DNA of 64,000 nt from JBDHTQ01 sp039808765 (GTDB lineage Bacteria > Pseudomonadota > Alphaproteobacteria > UBA2400): contig JBDHTQ010000007.1 of NCBI GenBank assembly GCA_039808765.1, positions 57,255 to 121,254 of the forward strand, read 5' to 3'. Position numbers and translations under genes: made by a program. Position 1 is the stretch's first letter. Every line of letters begins with the position of its first letter. The notes under the pieces were generated by a model that saw only the letters and a list, made by a program, of their open reading frames with translations, ran no database searches and had not been told where the DNA came from. Of the stretch, positions 44,781 to 53,705 are shown piece by piece.

Positions 44781-46067
44781 TCAGGCAACACTCCGCTGTG
44801 CCTTGCTGAGACGCATGCGTTCTTCAATCAAAGGGCGGAAATGACGAACCAAACCTTTATAAGGCCAAGTTGAGGCATCGCCATGCGCGCAAATTGTCTT
44901 TCCTTCAATTTCGGTGCCAATATCAAGCAACATGTCAATTTCATGTGGTTCTGCAGTGCCCTTAGTCATACGCTGCAAAATGCGGTAGTACCATCCCGTT
45001 CCTTCGCGGCATGGTGTGCATTGACCACAGCTTTCATGGGCATAAAAACGCGCCATACGTGCCGTCATCGCAATAACATCCGTTGACTTGTCCATGACAA
45101 TCAGTGCACCGGTTCCAAACGCAGTGTTTGCTTCGCGCAATGCATCATAATCCATGAGCACTGTTTCACAAACATCTTTGGGAATCATAGGACATGAGGA
45201 TCCACCTGGAATAACAGCCAAGAGGTTATCCCAGCCACCCCGTACACCACCAGCGTGCTTTTCAATTAATTCTTTCATAGGGATGCCCATCGACTCTTCC
45301 ACATTACAAGGCTGATTAACATGCCCGGAAATACAAAAAACTTTTGTGCCGCGGTTTTTTGGTCGACCAATCGAAGCAAACCATGCCGCCCCACGTCTCA
45401 TGATCGCGGGTGTAACGGAAATCGTCTCAATGTTATTAATGGTTGTAGGGTAACCATAGAGGCCATTGTTTGGCGGGAAAGGTGGCTTATTACGCGGCAT
45501 GCCTTTTTTGCCTTCGAGACTTTCCATCTGCGCTGATTCTTCACCACATATATATGCCCCAGCCCCACGATGGATGAAAACATCAAAATCCCAGCCGGAT
45601 TGGGAAGCGTTTTTGCCCAGCAGTCCGGCGTTATAAGCTTCATCAATAGCAATCTGCAATGCGCGCGCTTCATTGTAAAATTCGCCGCGAATATAAATGT
45701 AGGCCACGTGTGCGCCCATTGCAAAACCCGCAATTAAAGCACCCTCAAGGATTTTATGGGGTTCATTGCGGATGATGTCGCGATCTTTACAGGTGCCTGG
45801 TTCTGATTCATCGGCATTGATGATCAGAAAATGCGGGCGCTTGGGGTCAATGACCTTGGGCATAAAACCCCATTTCATTGATGTTGGCGCACCCGCTCCG
45901 CCCCGACCGCGAAGCTCTGCATTTTTAACTTCTTCAATAATCGCTTCCCGTCCACGAGCGAGAATAGCGGCGGTATTATCCCAATCACCCCGGCGCTGTG
46001 CTGCGATAAGTGAGCGGTCGTGCAAGCCATAAAGGTTGGTGAAAATTCGGTCTTTATCCAACAACAT
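44781..46067 (-). CDS. nuoF: NADH-quinone oxidoreductase subunit F
   Basis: NuoF binds NADH and FMN and holds cluster N3. The 428-residue protein has the nucleotide-binding GRGGAGAPTSMKWGF near residue 55, INADESEPGTCKDRDII for FMN, GAGAYICGEESA, and the [4Fe-4S] motif ESCGQCTPCREG. The start is ATG 46067, which overlaps the nuoE stop by one base (TAATG). The longer frame to 46109 lies inside nuoE and is not needed. Confidence 0.97.
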   Translation of the reverse strand: MLLDKDRIFTNLYGLHDRSLIAAQRRGDWDNTAAILARGREAIIEEVKNAELRGRGGAGAPTSMKWGFMPKVIDPKRPHFLIINADESEPGTCKDRDIIRNEPHKILEGALIAGFAMGAHVAYIYIRGEFYNEARALQIAIDEAYNAGLLGKNASQSGWDFDVFIHRGAGAYICGEESAQMESLEGKKGMPRNKPPFPPNNGLYGYPTTINNIETISVTPAIMRRGAAWFASIGRPKNRGTKVFCISGHVNQPCNVEESMGIPMKELIEKHAGGVRGGWDNLLAVIPGGSSCPMIPKDVCETVLMDYDALREANTAFGTGALIVMDKSTDVIAMTARMARFYAHESCGQCTPCREGTGWYYRILQRMTKGTAEPHEIDMLLDIGTEIEGKTICAHGDASTWPYKGLVRHFRPLIEERMRLSKAQRSVA

Positions 46068-46675
46068 TATGACTCTCCCTTCAGCGTGGTTGGGCCAGAT
46101 GCTCCGCATGAGCCATGTCGGCCAATTTGTGACCCTGCGCCCACTTTTTCTCCGCGCGCAAGCCGATCAAGAATATTCTCCATTCCCTCAACTGTCAGGT
46201 CTTCCACCACATCATTATTGATTTGCACGGCAGGCGCATTTACGCAGGCGCCGATACACTCGACTTCTTCAATACTAAATAAACCATCGGCAGAAACCTC
46301 GCCGTGGGTATCAATATTCAGCTTCTTGGCGCAGGCTGCCAAAATATCATCGCTTCCGCGTAAGCAGCATGAGATTGATGTGCAAACTTGCAAGTGATGC
46401 TGCCCCACCGGTCGACGGTGATACATTGTATAAAAGCTCGCAACTTCAAAAGCTTTGATGGCGGGCATCCCCAGTAATTCTGCACAATACGCGATAGCTA
46501 CCGTGGGCAACCATCCCTGTTGTTCCTGCGCAATGTGCAATAGCGGCATGATTGCACTTTGCTGACGGCCAACGGGATATTTAGCTATCGCAGCTTGCGC
46601 GCGCTTCATGTTTTCATCAGTAAATGCAAATTCAACAGGTTGTTGAATGTCTCGCGGCGGACCGGCTTCGATCAT
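46067..46675 (-). CDS. nuoE: NADH-quinone oxidoreductase subunit E
   Basis: NuoE carries the [2Fe-2S] cluster N1a. The 202-residue protein has an N-terminal helical domain (FEVASFYTMYHRRPVGQH) and a thioredoxin-like domain with cluster ligands in VCTSISCCLRG and VECIGACVNAP. The last 35 residues are a Gly/Ser-rich tail. Its ATG overlaps the nuoD stop (ATGA). Confidence 0.96.
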   Translation of the reverse strand: MIEAGPPRDIQQPVEFAFTDENMKRAQAAIAKYPVGRQQSAIMPLLHIAQEQQGWLPTVAIAYCAELLGMPAIKAFEVASFYTMYHRRPVGQHHLQVCTSISCCLRGSDDILAACAKKLNIDTHGEVSADGLFSIEEVECIGACVNAPAVQINNDVVEDLTVEGMENILDRLARGEKVGAGSQIGRHGSCGASGPTTLKGES

Positions 46676-47877
46676 CGGTCAATCTCCCCAAACACAATAT
46701 CCAGCGATCCAATAATCGCAACAGCGTCGGACAACATGTGCCCTTTCGAAAGTTTATCCATTGCCTGAAGATGGGCGAATCCCGGGGCGCGAATTTTACA
46801 GCGATAGGGCTTATTTGTGCCATCACTAATCAAATAAACACCGAACTCACCTTTTGGTGCCTCAACAGCGGTGTACGTCTCTCCAGCGGGAACATGATAG
46901 CCTTCGGTAAAAAGCTTAAAGTGATGGATAAGAGCTTCCATCGATTGTTTCATATTGGCGCGTTTGGGCGGTGTAATCTTGTGATCATTGACCTGAACCA
47001 ATCCGTTTGGCATCGTTTCAAGTACTTGCTTGATAATCCTAACGGACTGTTTCATCTCTTCCATACGCACAAGATAACGCGCGTAACAGTCACCTGTCGT
47101 TCCAACGGGAATATCAAAGTCGTACTTTTCATATCCATCATAAGGCTGAGCTTTGCGTAAGTCCCAAGCGACGCCCGATCCGCGTAACATCGGCCCCGAG
47201 AAGCCCCACTCCAACGCCTCTTGTTTTGTTGCTGTGCCAATATCAACAGTTCGCTGTTTAAAAATACGATTTTCTGTCAAAAGATCGTTTAATTCGTCAT
47301 AGAATTTTGGAAAATGATCAATGTATGTTGCAATATCTTCCAACAAGCCCTCTGGCAAGTCTTTGGCGACACCGCCGGGTCGAATATAATTCGCGTGCAA
47401 CCGAGCACCCGAAGCCCGCTCATAAAACTCCATCAAACGTTCGCGCTCTTCAAACCCCCACAAAGCCGGGGTAATTGCGCCAACGTCAAGTGCAAAGGTC
47501 GTCACATTCAGAAGATGATTCAAAATGCGCCCGATTTCACAAAACAACACTCGAATTGCTTGCGCACGAAGGGGAACATTAATTCCCAAAAGTTTTTCAG
47601 TTGCCAGAGCAAACGCATGCTCCTGATTCATGGGGGCAACATAGTCAAGCCGATCAAAATACGGCAGAGCTTGCATGTATGTTTTGTGCTCAATAAGTTT
47701 TTCGGTTCCGCGATGCAAAAGCCCGATGTGAGGGTCTGCACGCTCAATCACTTCACCATCAAGTTCAAGAATTAAGCGCAAAACACCATGGGCTGCAGGA
47801 TGCTGCGGACCAAAGTTAAGCGTGAAAGGGCGCAAGGTCTTGTGCAGATCAGAGGGTTCAGATGCTGAAGTGGTCAT
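46672..47877 (-). CDS. nuoD: NADH-quinone oxidoreductase subunit D
   Basis: NuoD forms the quinone-reduction site with NuoB. The 401-residue protein starts the conserved core at LNFGPQHPAAHGVLRLILEL, which includes the His near the quinone. YFDRLDYVAPMNQEHAFALA and GVYLISDGTNKPYRCKIRAP follow, and the C-terminus ends VFGEIDR. It is separate from nuoC. ATG overlaps the nuoC stop (ATGA). Confidence 0.97.
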   Translation of the reverse strand: MTTSASEPSDLHKTLRPFTLNFGPQHPAAHGVLRLILELDGEVIERADPHIGLLHRGTEKLIEHKTYMQALPYFDRLDYVAPMNQEHAFALATEKLLGINVPLRAQAIRVLFCEIGRILNHLLNVTTFALDVGAITPALWGFEERERLMEFYERASGARLHANYIRPGGVAKDLPEGLLEDIATYIDHFPKFYDELNDLLTENRIFKQRTVDIGTATKQEALEWGFSGPMLRGSGVAWDLRKAQPYDGYEKYDFDIPVGTTGDCYARYLVRMEEMKQSVRIIKQVLETMPNGLVQVNDHKITPPKRANMKQSMEALIHHFKLFTEGYHVPAGETYTAVEAPKGEFGVYLISDGTNKPYRCKIRAPGFAHLQAMDKLSKGHMLSDAVAIIGSLDIVFGEIDR

Positions 47878-48566
47878 TCTTTTTTACCCTCCAAACGCGG
47901 GTCATGAGAAGCTCCAAAAGGGATAACACCTTTATCATCCCCCGGCAGCATCATTGTGGTCATGCCTTCCCAAGGGCTTGTAAATTCAAACGAGCGGTAA
48001 TCTTGCGGAAGTTTTACGGGTTCATAAACGATGCGTTTTTGATCGTTGTCGTAGCGAATTTCGACATATCCTGTAAGCGGAAAGTCTTTGCGCAAAGGAT
48101 GTCCCTCAAAGTTATAATCGGTCAACAAACGGCGCAGGTCATCATGATCAGAAAAGCCGATACCGAACAAATCCCAAGCTTCACGCTCAAACCATCCGGC
48201 TGTGGGATAAACTGATTGAACACTCGAAACAGCCGTTTTTTCATCCGTTGTAATCTTCATCCGCAATCTCAAATTATTTTTGAGCGAAAGAAGGTGATAA
48301 ACGATATCAAAACGCTCGTCACGTTCGGGGTAATCAACGCCACAAATATCGACCAAACATTCAAAATGTGTGCGGTCGTCATCGCGTAAAACACGAAGCG
48401 CGCGCACAACCGCTTCTTTTCTCACCCAAAGTGCCAGCTCACCTTTTGCGATTTCATGCGAGACATAATCGCGGCCTAAAAGCATGGGCAATTTCTCTGC
48501 CATCTCTTCCAGCGGGGTTAGAACCTTCGTTTTTTCTTCTGCTGCTGAAGGGGTAACGTCAGTCAT
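47874..48566 (-). CDS. nuoC: NADH-quinone oxidoreductase subunit C
   Basis: NuoC is a structural subunit of the peripheral arm. The 230-residue protein has CLVDICGVDYPERDERFDIVYHLLS near residue 70, PTAGWFEREAWDLFGIGFSD (the family signature), LTDYNFEGHPLRKDFPLTG, and ends with a short C-terminal tail. It lies eleven bases after nuoB. Confidence 0.97.
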   Translation of the reverse strand: MTDVTPSAAEEKTKVLTPLEEMAEKLPMLLGRDYVSHEIAKGELALWVRKEAVVRALRVLRDDDRTHFECLVDICGVDYPERDERFDIVYHLLSLKNNLRLRMKITTDEKTAVSSVQSVYPTAGWFEREAWDLFGIGFSDHDDLRRLLTDYNFEGHPLRKDFPLTGYVEIRYDNDQKRIVYEPVKLPQDYRSFEFTSPWEGMTTMMLPGDDKGVIPFGASHDPRLEGKKE

Positions 48567-48577
48567 TCAGTTTCTCC

Positions 48578-49102
48578 CTAGCGCGAGATTCGACCCGTAC
48601 GACGGATCTTGTTTTGTAGCTGCATGATGCCATAAACGAGTGCCTCAGCCGTCGGTGGACAGCCCGGCACGTAAATATCAACCGGCACAACCCGGTCACA
48701 CCCACGCACAACCGAGTAGCTGTAGTGATAATAACCACCACCGTTGGCGCAGCTTCCCATTGAAATGACATACCGCGGCTCAGGCATCTGGTCATAAACT
48801 TTGCGCAAAGCGGGAGCCATTTTATTGGTTAGTGTTCCCGCAACGATCATTACATCGGCTTGGCGGGGGCTGGGGCGAGGAAAAACACCATGTCGATCTA
48901 GATCATAGCGGCTCATATAGGCGTGAATCATCTCCACCGCACAGCATGCTAAACCGAATGTCATAGGCCACATTGAGCCCGTTCTAGCCCAGTTTACCAA
49001 CGAATCGAGCGTTGTCGTTACAAAGCCGCGTTGATCAAGTTCTTCACCCAAAGTGGACATAAGGGACGAAGCATGTGTTCCAGATAAGGCTGAATCAGGC
49101 AT
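48578..49102 (-). CDS. nuoB: NADH-quinone oxidoreductase subunit B
   Basis: NuoB holds cluster N2, the last iron-sulfur cluster before quinone. The cluster ligands are in FGLACCAVEMI (adjacent cysteines), MGSCANGGGYY and VPGCPPTAEAL. The best start is ATG 49102 (MPDSALSG), with GGGAG five bases upstream, giving 174 residues. The frame continues to 49135 but those codons lie within nuoA. Confidence 0.96.
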   Translation of the reverse strand: MPDSALSGTHASSLMSTLGEELDQRGFVTTTLDSLVNWARTGSMWPMTFGLACCAVEMIHAYMSRYDLDRHGVFPRPSPRQADVMIVAGTLTNKMAPALRKVYDQMPEPRYVISMGSCANGGGYYHYSYSVVRGCDRVVPVDIYVPGCPPTAEALVYGIMQLQNKIRRTGRISR

Positions 49103-49104
49103 AT

Positions 49105-49473
49105 TTACTCCCATTCCAACGCTCCCTTTTTCCATTCATAAAGATAACCGATTGTCAAAACGCCGAGAAAAACCATCATCGACCAAAAGCCGTAAACCCC
49201 GATTGCTCCCAAGCTGATCGCCCAAGGAAAAAGAAACGCGACTTCTAAATCGAAAAGAATAAAAAGAATACCAACGAGATAATAGCGAACATCAAAGCGA
49301 CGATGAGCATTATCAAACGCCTCGAAGCCGCATTCATACGCGGAAAGTTTTTCAGGATCCGGTTTTTGCTTCGCGAGTATAAAGGCCGCAGCGACCATAA
49401 GCGCTGATAAACCCGTTGCGATAATCAAAAAAATCACAATGGGCAAGTATTCGCCGAGTGAAATGGCCCCCAT
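49105..49473 (-). CDS. nuoA: NADH-quinone oxidoreductase subunit A
   Basis: NuoA is the first gene of the operon and a small membrane subunit with three helices. It contains the conserved loop YECGFEAFDNAHRRFDVRYY and the acidic helix LFDLEVAFLFPWA. ATG 49473 (MGAISLGEYLP) has AAGGAG upstream and gives the normal 122 residues; the frame up to 49566 has no good ribosome site. The promoter must lie between here and tRNA-Asp, but I could not place it. Confidence 0.96.
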   Translation of the reverse strand: MGAISLGEYLPIVIFLIIATGLSALMVAAAFILAKQKPDPEKLSAYECGFEAFDNAHRRFDVRYYLVGILFILFDLEVAFLFPWAISLGAIGVYGFWSMMVFLGVLTIGYLYEWKKGALEWE

Positions 49474-49706
49474 GGCCTTCTCCTTGCTAACAGTTCTAAA
49501 GAACAAAGTCTTAATCAGACTAAGTGGTATATCTGAATGCCGATGAAACGGAAGTGCCTTTTTCAAGATTTTGATAAAAATACCAATTTTACCAGCCTCT
49601 GTGGTATTCGCGATCGGTATAATGCTTGATTAGTTTCTGCATGCATACAATTGTGTATGATGCATTAACATAGAAGTAATAAATTGACGTGTAGAAAATT
49701 TACACT

Positions 49707-49782
49707 GGCGCGAGTGACGGGACTTGAACCCGCGACCTACGGCGTGACAGGCCGTCGCTCTAACCAACTGAGCTACACCCGC
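49707..49782 (-). tRNA. tRNA-Asp (anticodon GTC)
   Basis: The minus strand folds to a full cloverleaf. The acceptor stem is GCGGGTG with CACTCGC (one G-U pair), the D arm contains AGCTCAGTTGGTTAGAGC, the anticodon loop is CTGTCAC and the T loop is GTTCAAGTC. CCA is encoded. It is 76 bases including CCA. Confidence 0.95.
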
Positions 49783-49866
49783 GTGGTGTAATCGTGTGGC
49801 CGCCCTGATACACGGCCTTTCCCTCACCTGTCAATGAGATATTTTCGAGGGATAGAAAATATCGAA

Positions 49867-49941
49867 TGGTGGGCAGTGAGGGGATCGAACCCCCGACCAA
49901 CTCGGTGTAAACGAGCCGCTCTACCGCTGAGCTAACTGCCC
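49867..49941 (-). tRNA. tRNA-Val (anticodon TAC)
   Basis: The minus strand folds to a full cloverleaf of 75 bases including encoded CCA. The acceptor stem is GGGCAGT with ACTGCCC, the anticodon loop is TTTACAC and the T loop is GTTCGATCC. It lies 84 bases upstream of tRNA-Asp on the same strand, so the two may be transcribed together. Confidence 0.95.
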
Positions 49942-50113
49942 GGGCGCACCCTATACAAACTGTTTCATGAAATCAAGAGACAAGATGAAAATTTTCAAGA
50001 TTTTTTTGCTTTCCTTGTTCACTGAATGAATATGCGTCAATACTACTTGCATCTGTGACGGGAAATTCCTTACGTTTTTGCACGAAAATTAGGAACAAGT
50101 GAATACGTAAATC

Positions 50114-50166
50114 AAAAAAACAGCCCTCCCAAAATTAATTGGCCAGCAATAAATTAGGAAGAGCTG
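50114..50166 (-). terminator. Intrinsic terminator after the thyX-like gene
   Basis: On the minus strand CAGCTCTTCC pairs with GGGAGGGCTG (with some G-U pairs), and inside it TAATT pairs with AATTA. A run of seven T follows (50120-50114). It begins 19 bases after the stop of the gene at 50185. Confidence 0.6.
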
Positions 50167-50184
50167 AAAGAACCGAAGTCAAAA

Positions 50185-51588
50185 TTAGGCGGCAGTTTTC
50201 TCTGTGATATCCTGCAAACCACGCTTTGCCGAAAAAGCATCAGGTGAATCATCAATATAGATTTTCAAATCGGGCACCGTTTTACTGATCACATGACCCA
50301 AAGCTTGCGCAAAAGGCCTTACAGTGGGATGCACAGTTGGGGATGATCTCAATTCAGCGATATAAACCAGTTGCGGCAAGCTGCAGCTTAATTGACATAA
50401 GCACATCATGCCCATCGGATAGAGATATTGATCTGCATAAGGATTGGTTTGTATGCCTTTACTTGAAAGGTTTGAGATTGCCGTTAAAAGTGTGCTCATG
50501 CTTTCTTGCAGGGATTGAAAACCTTCCTGACTCAACAACGATTCGAATTGCTGTAAATACCACGGGTGAAAGCCGAACCTTTGCCCCACCAGCGGCACGG
50601 GGTTATAAGCGTTCCGATGGCGTTGCATATCCCGGAATGATCCAAAATCCATCAGATAATATATGTTATACGTACCATATTGAATAATCCGACGGGATAA
50701 ACCAATCCCACGTGGACGCTTGCAAAAGTAGTCTTTTTCGCGGGTATTCATAGCATCCAAATTAACCAATGACCAATCTGCGATGAGTTCGCCATTTTTT
50801 AACTGCTGTTTTTCATCGTTTGTTAGTGTTGAGATAATCTGCTCCGGCTCGAGAATATGATCTGCGTGCGAAAATTCACTCCGGAAAGCTACTTGTTCCT
50901 GATGATAGGTTTTTTGAGGCTCAAGATCTTCCATTGTAAAACTATGCGGATATTTTTCGATAAGCTTCTTGTACGTTTCGATAGCAATATTCTTCACCTC
51001 GTCAAGGGGATGTGACGCAAGACGAATCAAATTATCGCGCGCTTGACGTAAATTTGTATGCCAACTTGCATAACTTTTAATTCCGCAAGGTAAAAGGCTG
51101 CGACAAATATCAAATGCACGCGCCGAGATTGCTTTTTCCCATTGGGTATTGGTTTGAAAATTTTCTTGATTAAACGGATAAGCAGTTTTGAGAGCGGTGG
51201 TCGTTTTTTCCAGTGTTTGGAGATAAATTTTCATCCATTGCTGTTGAATAGACGATGATTCGGGAGAATTATACGGATCAACGCATGTCTGATTCGAGTA
51301 ATCGAGATAGCGGGTTGATGCTTCTTGTCCACTATAAAGCGGATTATCTTGAATTGCTTTGTTTGCCAGCATGGAAACATTTTCCATGTAAAGGGTGGTT
51401 GAGCCGCAATCACCAATCGATGCATGGCCATAGCCAACATAATAACGGGCCATAAAACTGCCACTATCACCATTTCTTACTTTTTCAATATGATCTATTA
51501 CCGAACGTGGAGAGCGGCTATAAAGTGCCTGCAACATTGCATTATCTTCGGGGTGTAAATCATCAAAAATATAAATTTGACTGTCCAT
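50185..51588 (-). CDS. thyX: Double-length ThyX-like flavin-dependent thymidylate synthase
   Basis: ThyX makes dTMP from dUMP using FAD and methylenetetrahydrofolate. The 467-residue protein is about twice the usual length and appears to hold two ThyX-like halves. The first half has GHASIGD and EASTRY (89-94, the ExSxRY part of the signature) but has NPL where RHR should be. The second half has QRHRNAYNPVPLVG with RHR at 323-325 but not the ExSxRY part. Each half also has its own LLP...LR...AQ-like segment. The two halves may together build one kind of active site. ATG 51588 has GAGGAG eight bases upstream. Confidence 0.75.
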   Translation of the reverse strand: MDSQIYIFDDLHPEDNAMLQALYSRSPRSVIDHIEKVRNGDSGSFMARYYVGYGHASIGDCGSTTLYMENVSMLANKAIQDNPLYSGQEASTRYLDYSNQTCVDPYNSPESSSIQQQWMKIYLQTLEKTTTALKTAYPFNQENFQTNTQWEKAISARAFDICRSLLPCGIKSYASWHTNLRQARDNLIRLASHPLDEVKNIAIETYKKLIEKYPHSFTMEDLEPQKTYHQEQVAFRSEFSHADHILEPEQIISTLTNDEKQQLKNGELIADWSLVNLDAMNTREKDYFCKRPRGIGLSRRIIQYGTYNIYYLMDFGSFRDMQRHRNAYNPVPLVGQRFGFHPWYLQQFESLLSQEGFQSLQESMSTLLTAISNLSSKGIQTNPYADQYLYPMGMMCLCQLSCSLPQLVYIAELRSSPTVHPTVRPFAQALGHVISKTVPDLKIYIDDSPDAFSAKRGLQDITEKTAA

Positions 51589-51687
51589 GGCTTTGCTCCT
51601 CGTTATTCCAAGCACGCACTAGACTAATGAAAAACGAGTAGTCGATCAACCGTTAATCAAGGAAAATAAAAATTTTGAAGCCTAGGT

Positions 51688-52362
51688 TTAACACGCCAAA
51701 GCGATAGTACGTAGCCCCGGAGCATGTACACTTTCTTGCCCTTTTACGACCTCGGCTTGCCAAGGGGAAGACGTCGTTCTGCGCCAAAAGTGCAATACAC
51801 CACCATGAACTTCGCCACCATCAGGAATAACGATTCCTAATCCGGCTTGAAGTACGCGGCGCATCCCTCCGTGAGACACAATCAAAGGAAGTCCATCTGT
51901 GCCCTCTAAGGCACTGCTCAACCCTTCATTGATTCGGCGTGCGAAGGCTTCATGTGGTTCGGCCTCCTTATCGGTAAATGTCCACGCAGAATGACCATCT
52001 CTTTTAATCATTTTGCCTTCATAATCGCCAAAATAACGTTCACGTAATCTTTTGTCTGTATGTATGCCATCAACCCCGATTCTCGCAGCAACGATTTTGG
52101 CGCTTTCAAATGCCCGCGAGAGGTCACTACTGTAAATGCGTGTAATGCCTCTACCTAGCAACGAATAAGCCGCAATTATAGCTTGAACAGCCCCTGTTTC
52201 ATTCAGAGGGATATCCCGATGGCCGTATACCTTTTTTTCGAAATCTGTCTCGCGAAAATTTGCTTTGCCATGACGAAGACAAAAGAATTCATCCCGATCT
52301 GTATGCATTGGATGATTGATTGATCCTCTTCTCAATATTTCTTCAAAATCCGTGCGAATCAT
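51688..52362 (-). CDS. Histidine phosphatase family protein
   Basis: The 224-residue protein is of the phosphoglycerate mutase-like (histidine phosphatase) superfamily. The catalytic phospho-acceptor His is in CLRHGKAN near residue 30 and YSSDLSRAFESA carries the second Arg. LRERYFGDYEG has the acidic residue and VSHGGMRR carries the second His. The ATG at 52362 may be too far upstream, since the family core starts at EFFCLRHG; ATG at the codon for MHTDRDEF is an alternative. Substrates in this family range from sugar phosphates to cobalamin precursors, so the specificity is unknown. Confidence 0.85.
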   Translation of the reverse strand: MIRTDFEEILRRGSINHPMHTDRDEFFCLRHGKANFRETDFEKKVYGHRDIPLNETGAVQAIIAAYSLLGRGITRIYSSDLSRAFESAKIVAARIGVDGIHTDKRLRERYFGDYEGKMIKRDGHSAWTFTDKEAEPHEAFARRINEGLSSALEGTDGLPLIVSHGGMRRVLQAGLGIVIPDGGEVHGGVLHFWRRTTSSPWQAEVVKGQESVHAPGLRTIALAC

Positions 52363-52564
52363 ATTTGCGTATCACCCCCCACAATACAAAATGCCAGTCT
52401 TCCTGCACGGCTTAAAATTGCGCAGGACACAAAGTTCCTTTTATCAAGGATAACAGATGCTTGTATATAGATTACTTTTCGAAAAAATTTCCACTATTAT
52501 TATGAGGGCTTGCAATTGTGTCGCATGAAGGGCTATCTTGCCTGACATTGGAGGGTAACCAGAG

Positions 52565-52819
52565 ATGGCAATAGAACAGTTAAAACTTCAACGATTGATT
52601 CAAGAGGGCGTTCCCGCATCAACGGTGAAGATTGAGGATCTGCGTGGTGATGGTGATCATTATAGCGCAACCGTAAGCTCTCCTGCTTTTCGAGGTTTAA
52701 GCCGCGTTCAGCAGCACCAACTGGTTTACTCAGCCCTTAAAAATGTTTTGGGGGGAGAACTGCACGCTCTCGCACTCAAAACACAAACGCCTGAAGAAGC
52801 CGCACAAGAAATCGCTTAG
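52565..52819 (+). CDS. bolA: BolA family protein
   Basis: The 84-residue protein is of the BolA/IbaG family, which binds a [2Fe-2S] cluster together with a CGFS glutaredoxin and affects iron-sulfur trafficking and cell shape. The core is VKIEDLRGDGDHYSATVSSPAF followed by LSRVQQHQLVYSALKNVLGGELHALALKT. His in VQQHQLVY is a candidate cluster ligand. GGAGGG precedes the ATG. The CGFS glutaredoxin gene lies 49 bases downstream. Confidence 0.92.
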   Translation: MAIEQLKLQRLIQEGVPASTVKIEDLRGDGDHYSATVSSPAFRGLSRVQQHQLVYSALKNVLGGELHALALKTQTPEEAAQEIA

Positions 52820-52868
52820 CGTGAATTAATTTTAAAAAAAACTTCAACATTCCCACAAGGAGGCTAAA

Positions 52869-53222
52869 ATGACTTCTCGTAACCCAGTATTTGATAATAT
52901 CCGCCATGACATCACTAACAACGATGTAGTGTTGTATATGAAAGGAACTGCTGCTTTCCCATATTGCGGATTTTCTGCGGCGGTTGTGCAAGTGTTGAAT
53001 CATTTGGGTGTGAGTTTTAAAGCCGTTGATGTGATGACAGACCCATCTCTGTGGGATGGTTTGAAAGAATTCAGCAACTGGCCTACCCTTCCCCAGCTTT
53101 ACATCAAGGGACAGTTCATCGGGGGATGTGACATCACGCGGGAAATGTTCCAGACGGGCGAACTGCAAGAAACGCTCCGCCGTAATAACATTGCGATGAG
53201 TTCGCCTGCGTCAGCAGAGTAG
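52869..53222 (+). CDS. grxD: Monothiol glutaredoxin (CGFS type)
   Basis: This 117-residue Grx4-type protein carries and transfers [2Fe-2S] clusters. The active-site segment is VLYMKGTAAFPYCGFSAAVV: the CGFS motif is intact, and the usual PxxPQCGFS is AAFPYCGFS. WPTLPQLYIKGQFIGGCDI holds the cis-Pro and glutathione site. AAGGAGG precedes the ATG. With the adjacent bolA it forms the usual iron-handling pair. Confidence 0.95.
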   Translation: MTSRNPVFDNIRHDITNNDVVLYMKGTAAFPYCGFSAAVVQVLNHLGVSFKAVDVMTDPSLWDGLKEFSNWPTLPQLYIKGQFIGGCDITREMFQTGELQETLRRNNIAMSSPASAE

Positions 53223-53247
53223 GCCTTTTATTGGTTAGGGAGATTGT

Positions 53248-53270
53248 TGACGCGTGCTACTTGCGCGTCA
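53248..53270. repeat. Perfect 7-bp inverted repeat after grxD
   Basis: TGACGCG and CGCGTCA flank a nine-base loop, 26 bases after the grxD stop. No T-run follows, so it is not a standard intrinsic terminator. It could be an operator for the next gene. Confidence 0.3.
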
Positions 53271-53365
53271 CACTGTCACGTATAAGCAACAATTTGTTAG
53301 GAATAGTGAAAAATAATTAACTATCCCATTGCGTGATTCGCAAGTCTGCCCTACCCTCCTGAGGC

Positions 53366-53641
53366 ATGGACAGAGACACAATCATATCCCTTGCTTCCCT
53401 TCCCGACTCGAGAACGAGAGCGACAGTTTCCAGCTTCTTTTGTGAAGCAGAAGGCCGGCTTGAAATTGTTCCCCTTCAATCGAGTGGTAACCGCCCTGAA
53501 GATCGGATCATGCAAGGTTTGGTGACGAAATTTGTTAACATTGCCGTCACAATCGCAGGTGACAGCGCCTCGATTGAAAGCGTGTCGTTTAACAGCAACC
53601 AAAATTCATTGCAAGAGGAATTGCTCGAAGCGGTTGGTTGA
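53366..53641 (+). CDS. Possible small hypothetical protein, 91 aa
   Basis: The function is unknown. The frame lies between grxD and gcvH on their strand and stays open for 276 bases. The product is soluble, with a beta-rich middle (FVNIAVTIAGDSASIESVSF) and an acidic end. GAGG stands only one base ahead of the ATG, which is too close, so the start is uncertain. The opposite strand also has a frame here, so the evidence is limited. Confidence 0.35.
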   Translation: MDRDTIISLASLPDSRTRATVSSFFCEAEGRLEIVPLQSSGNRPEDRIMQGLVTKFVNIAVTIAGDSASIESVSFNSNQNSLQEELLEAVG

Positions 53642-53705
53642 AATATACTCCTCGCTGCCCGAATTTTAGTTGGGCTCATTTCTCTCAGGATGGATTTGTC
53701 CATAA

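Noticed and set aside
49474..49706. Promoter for the nuo operon
   Set aside because: Several TATA-like hexamers occur but none has a -35 at proper spacing.
53351..53602. Minus-strand open frame of 83 codons opposite the 91-residue frame
   Set aside because: It lies against the direction of its neighbours with no ribosome site; composition looks like a shadow frame.
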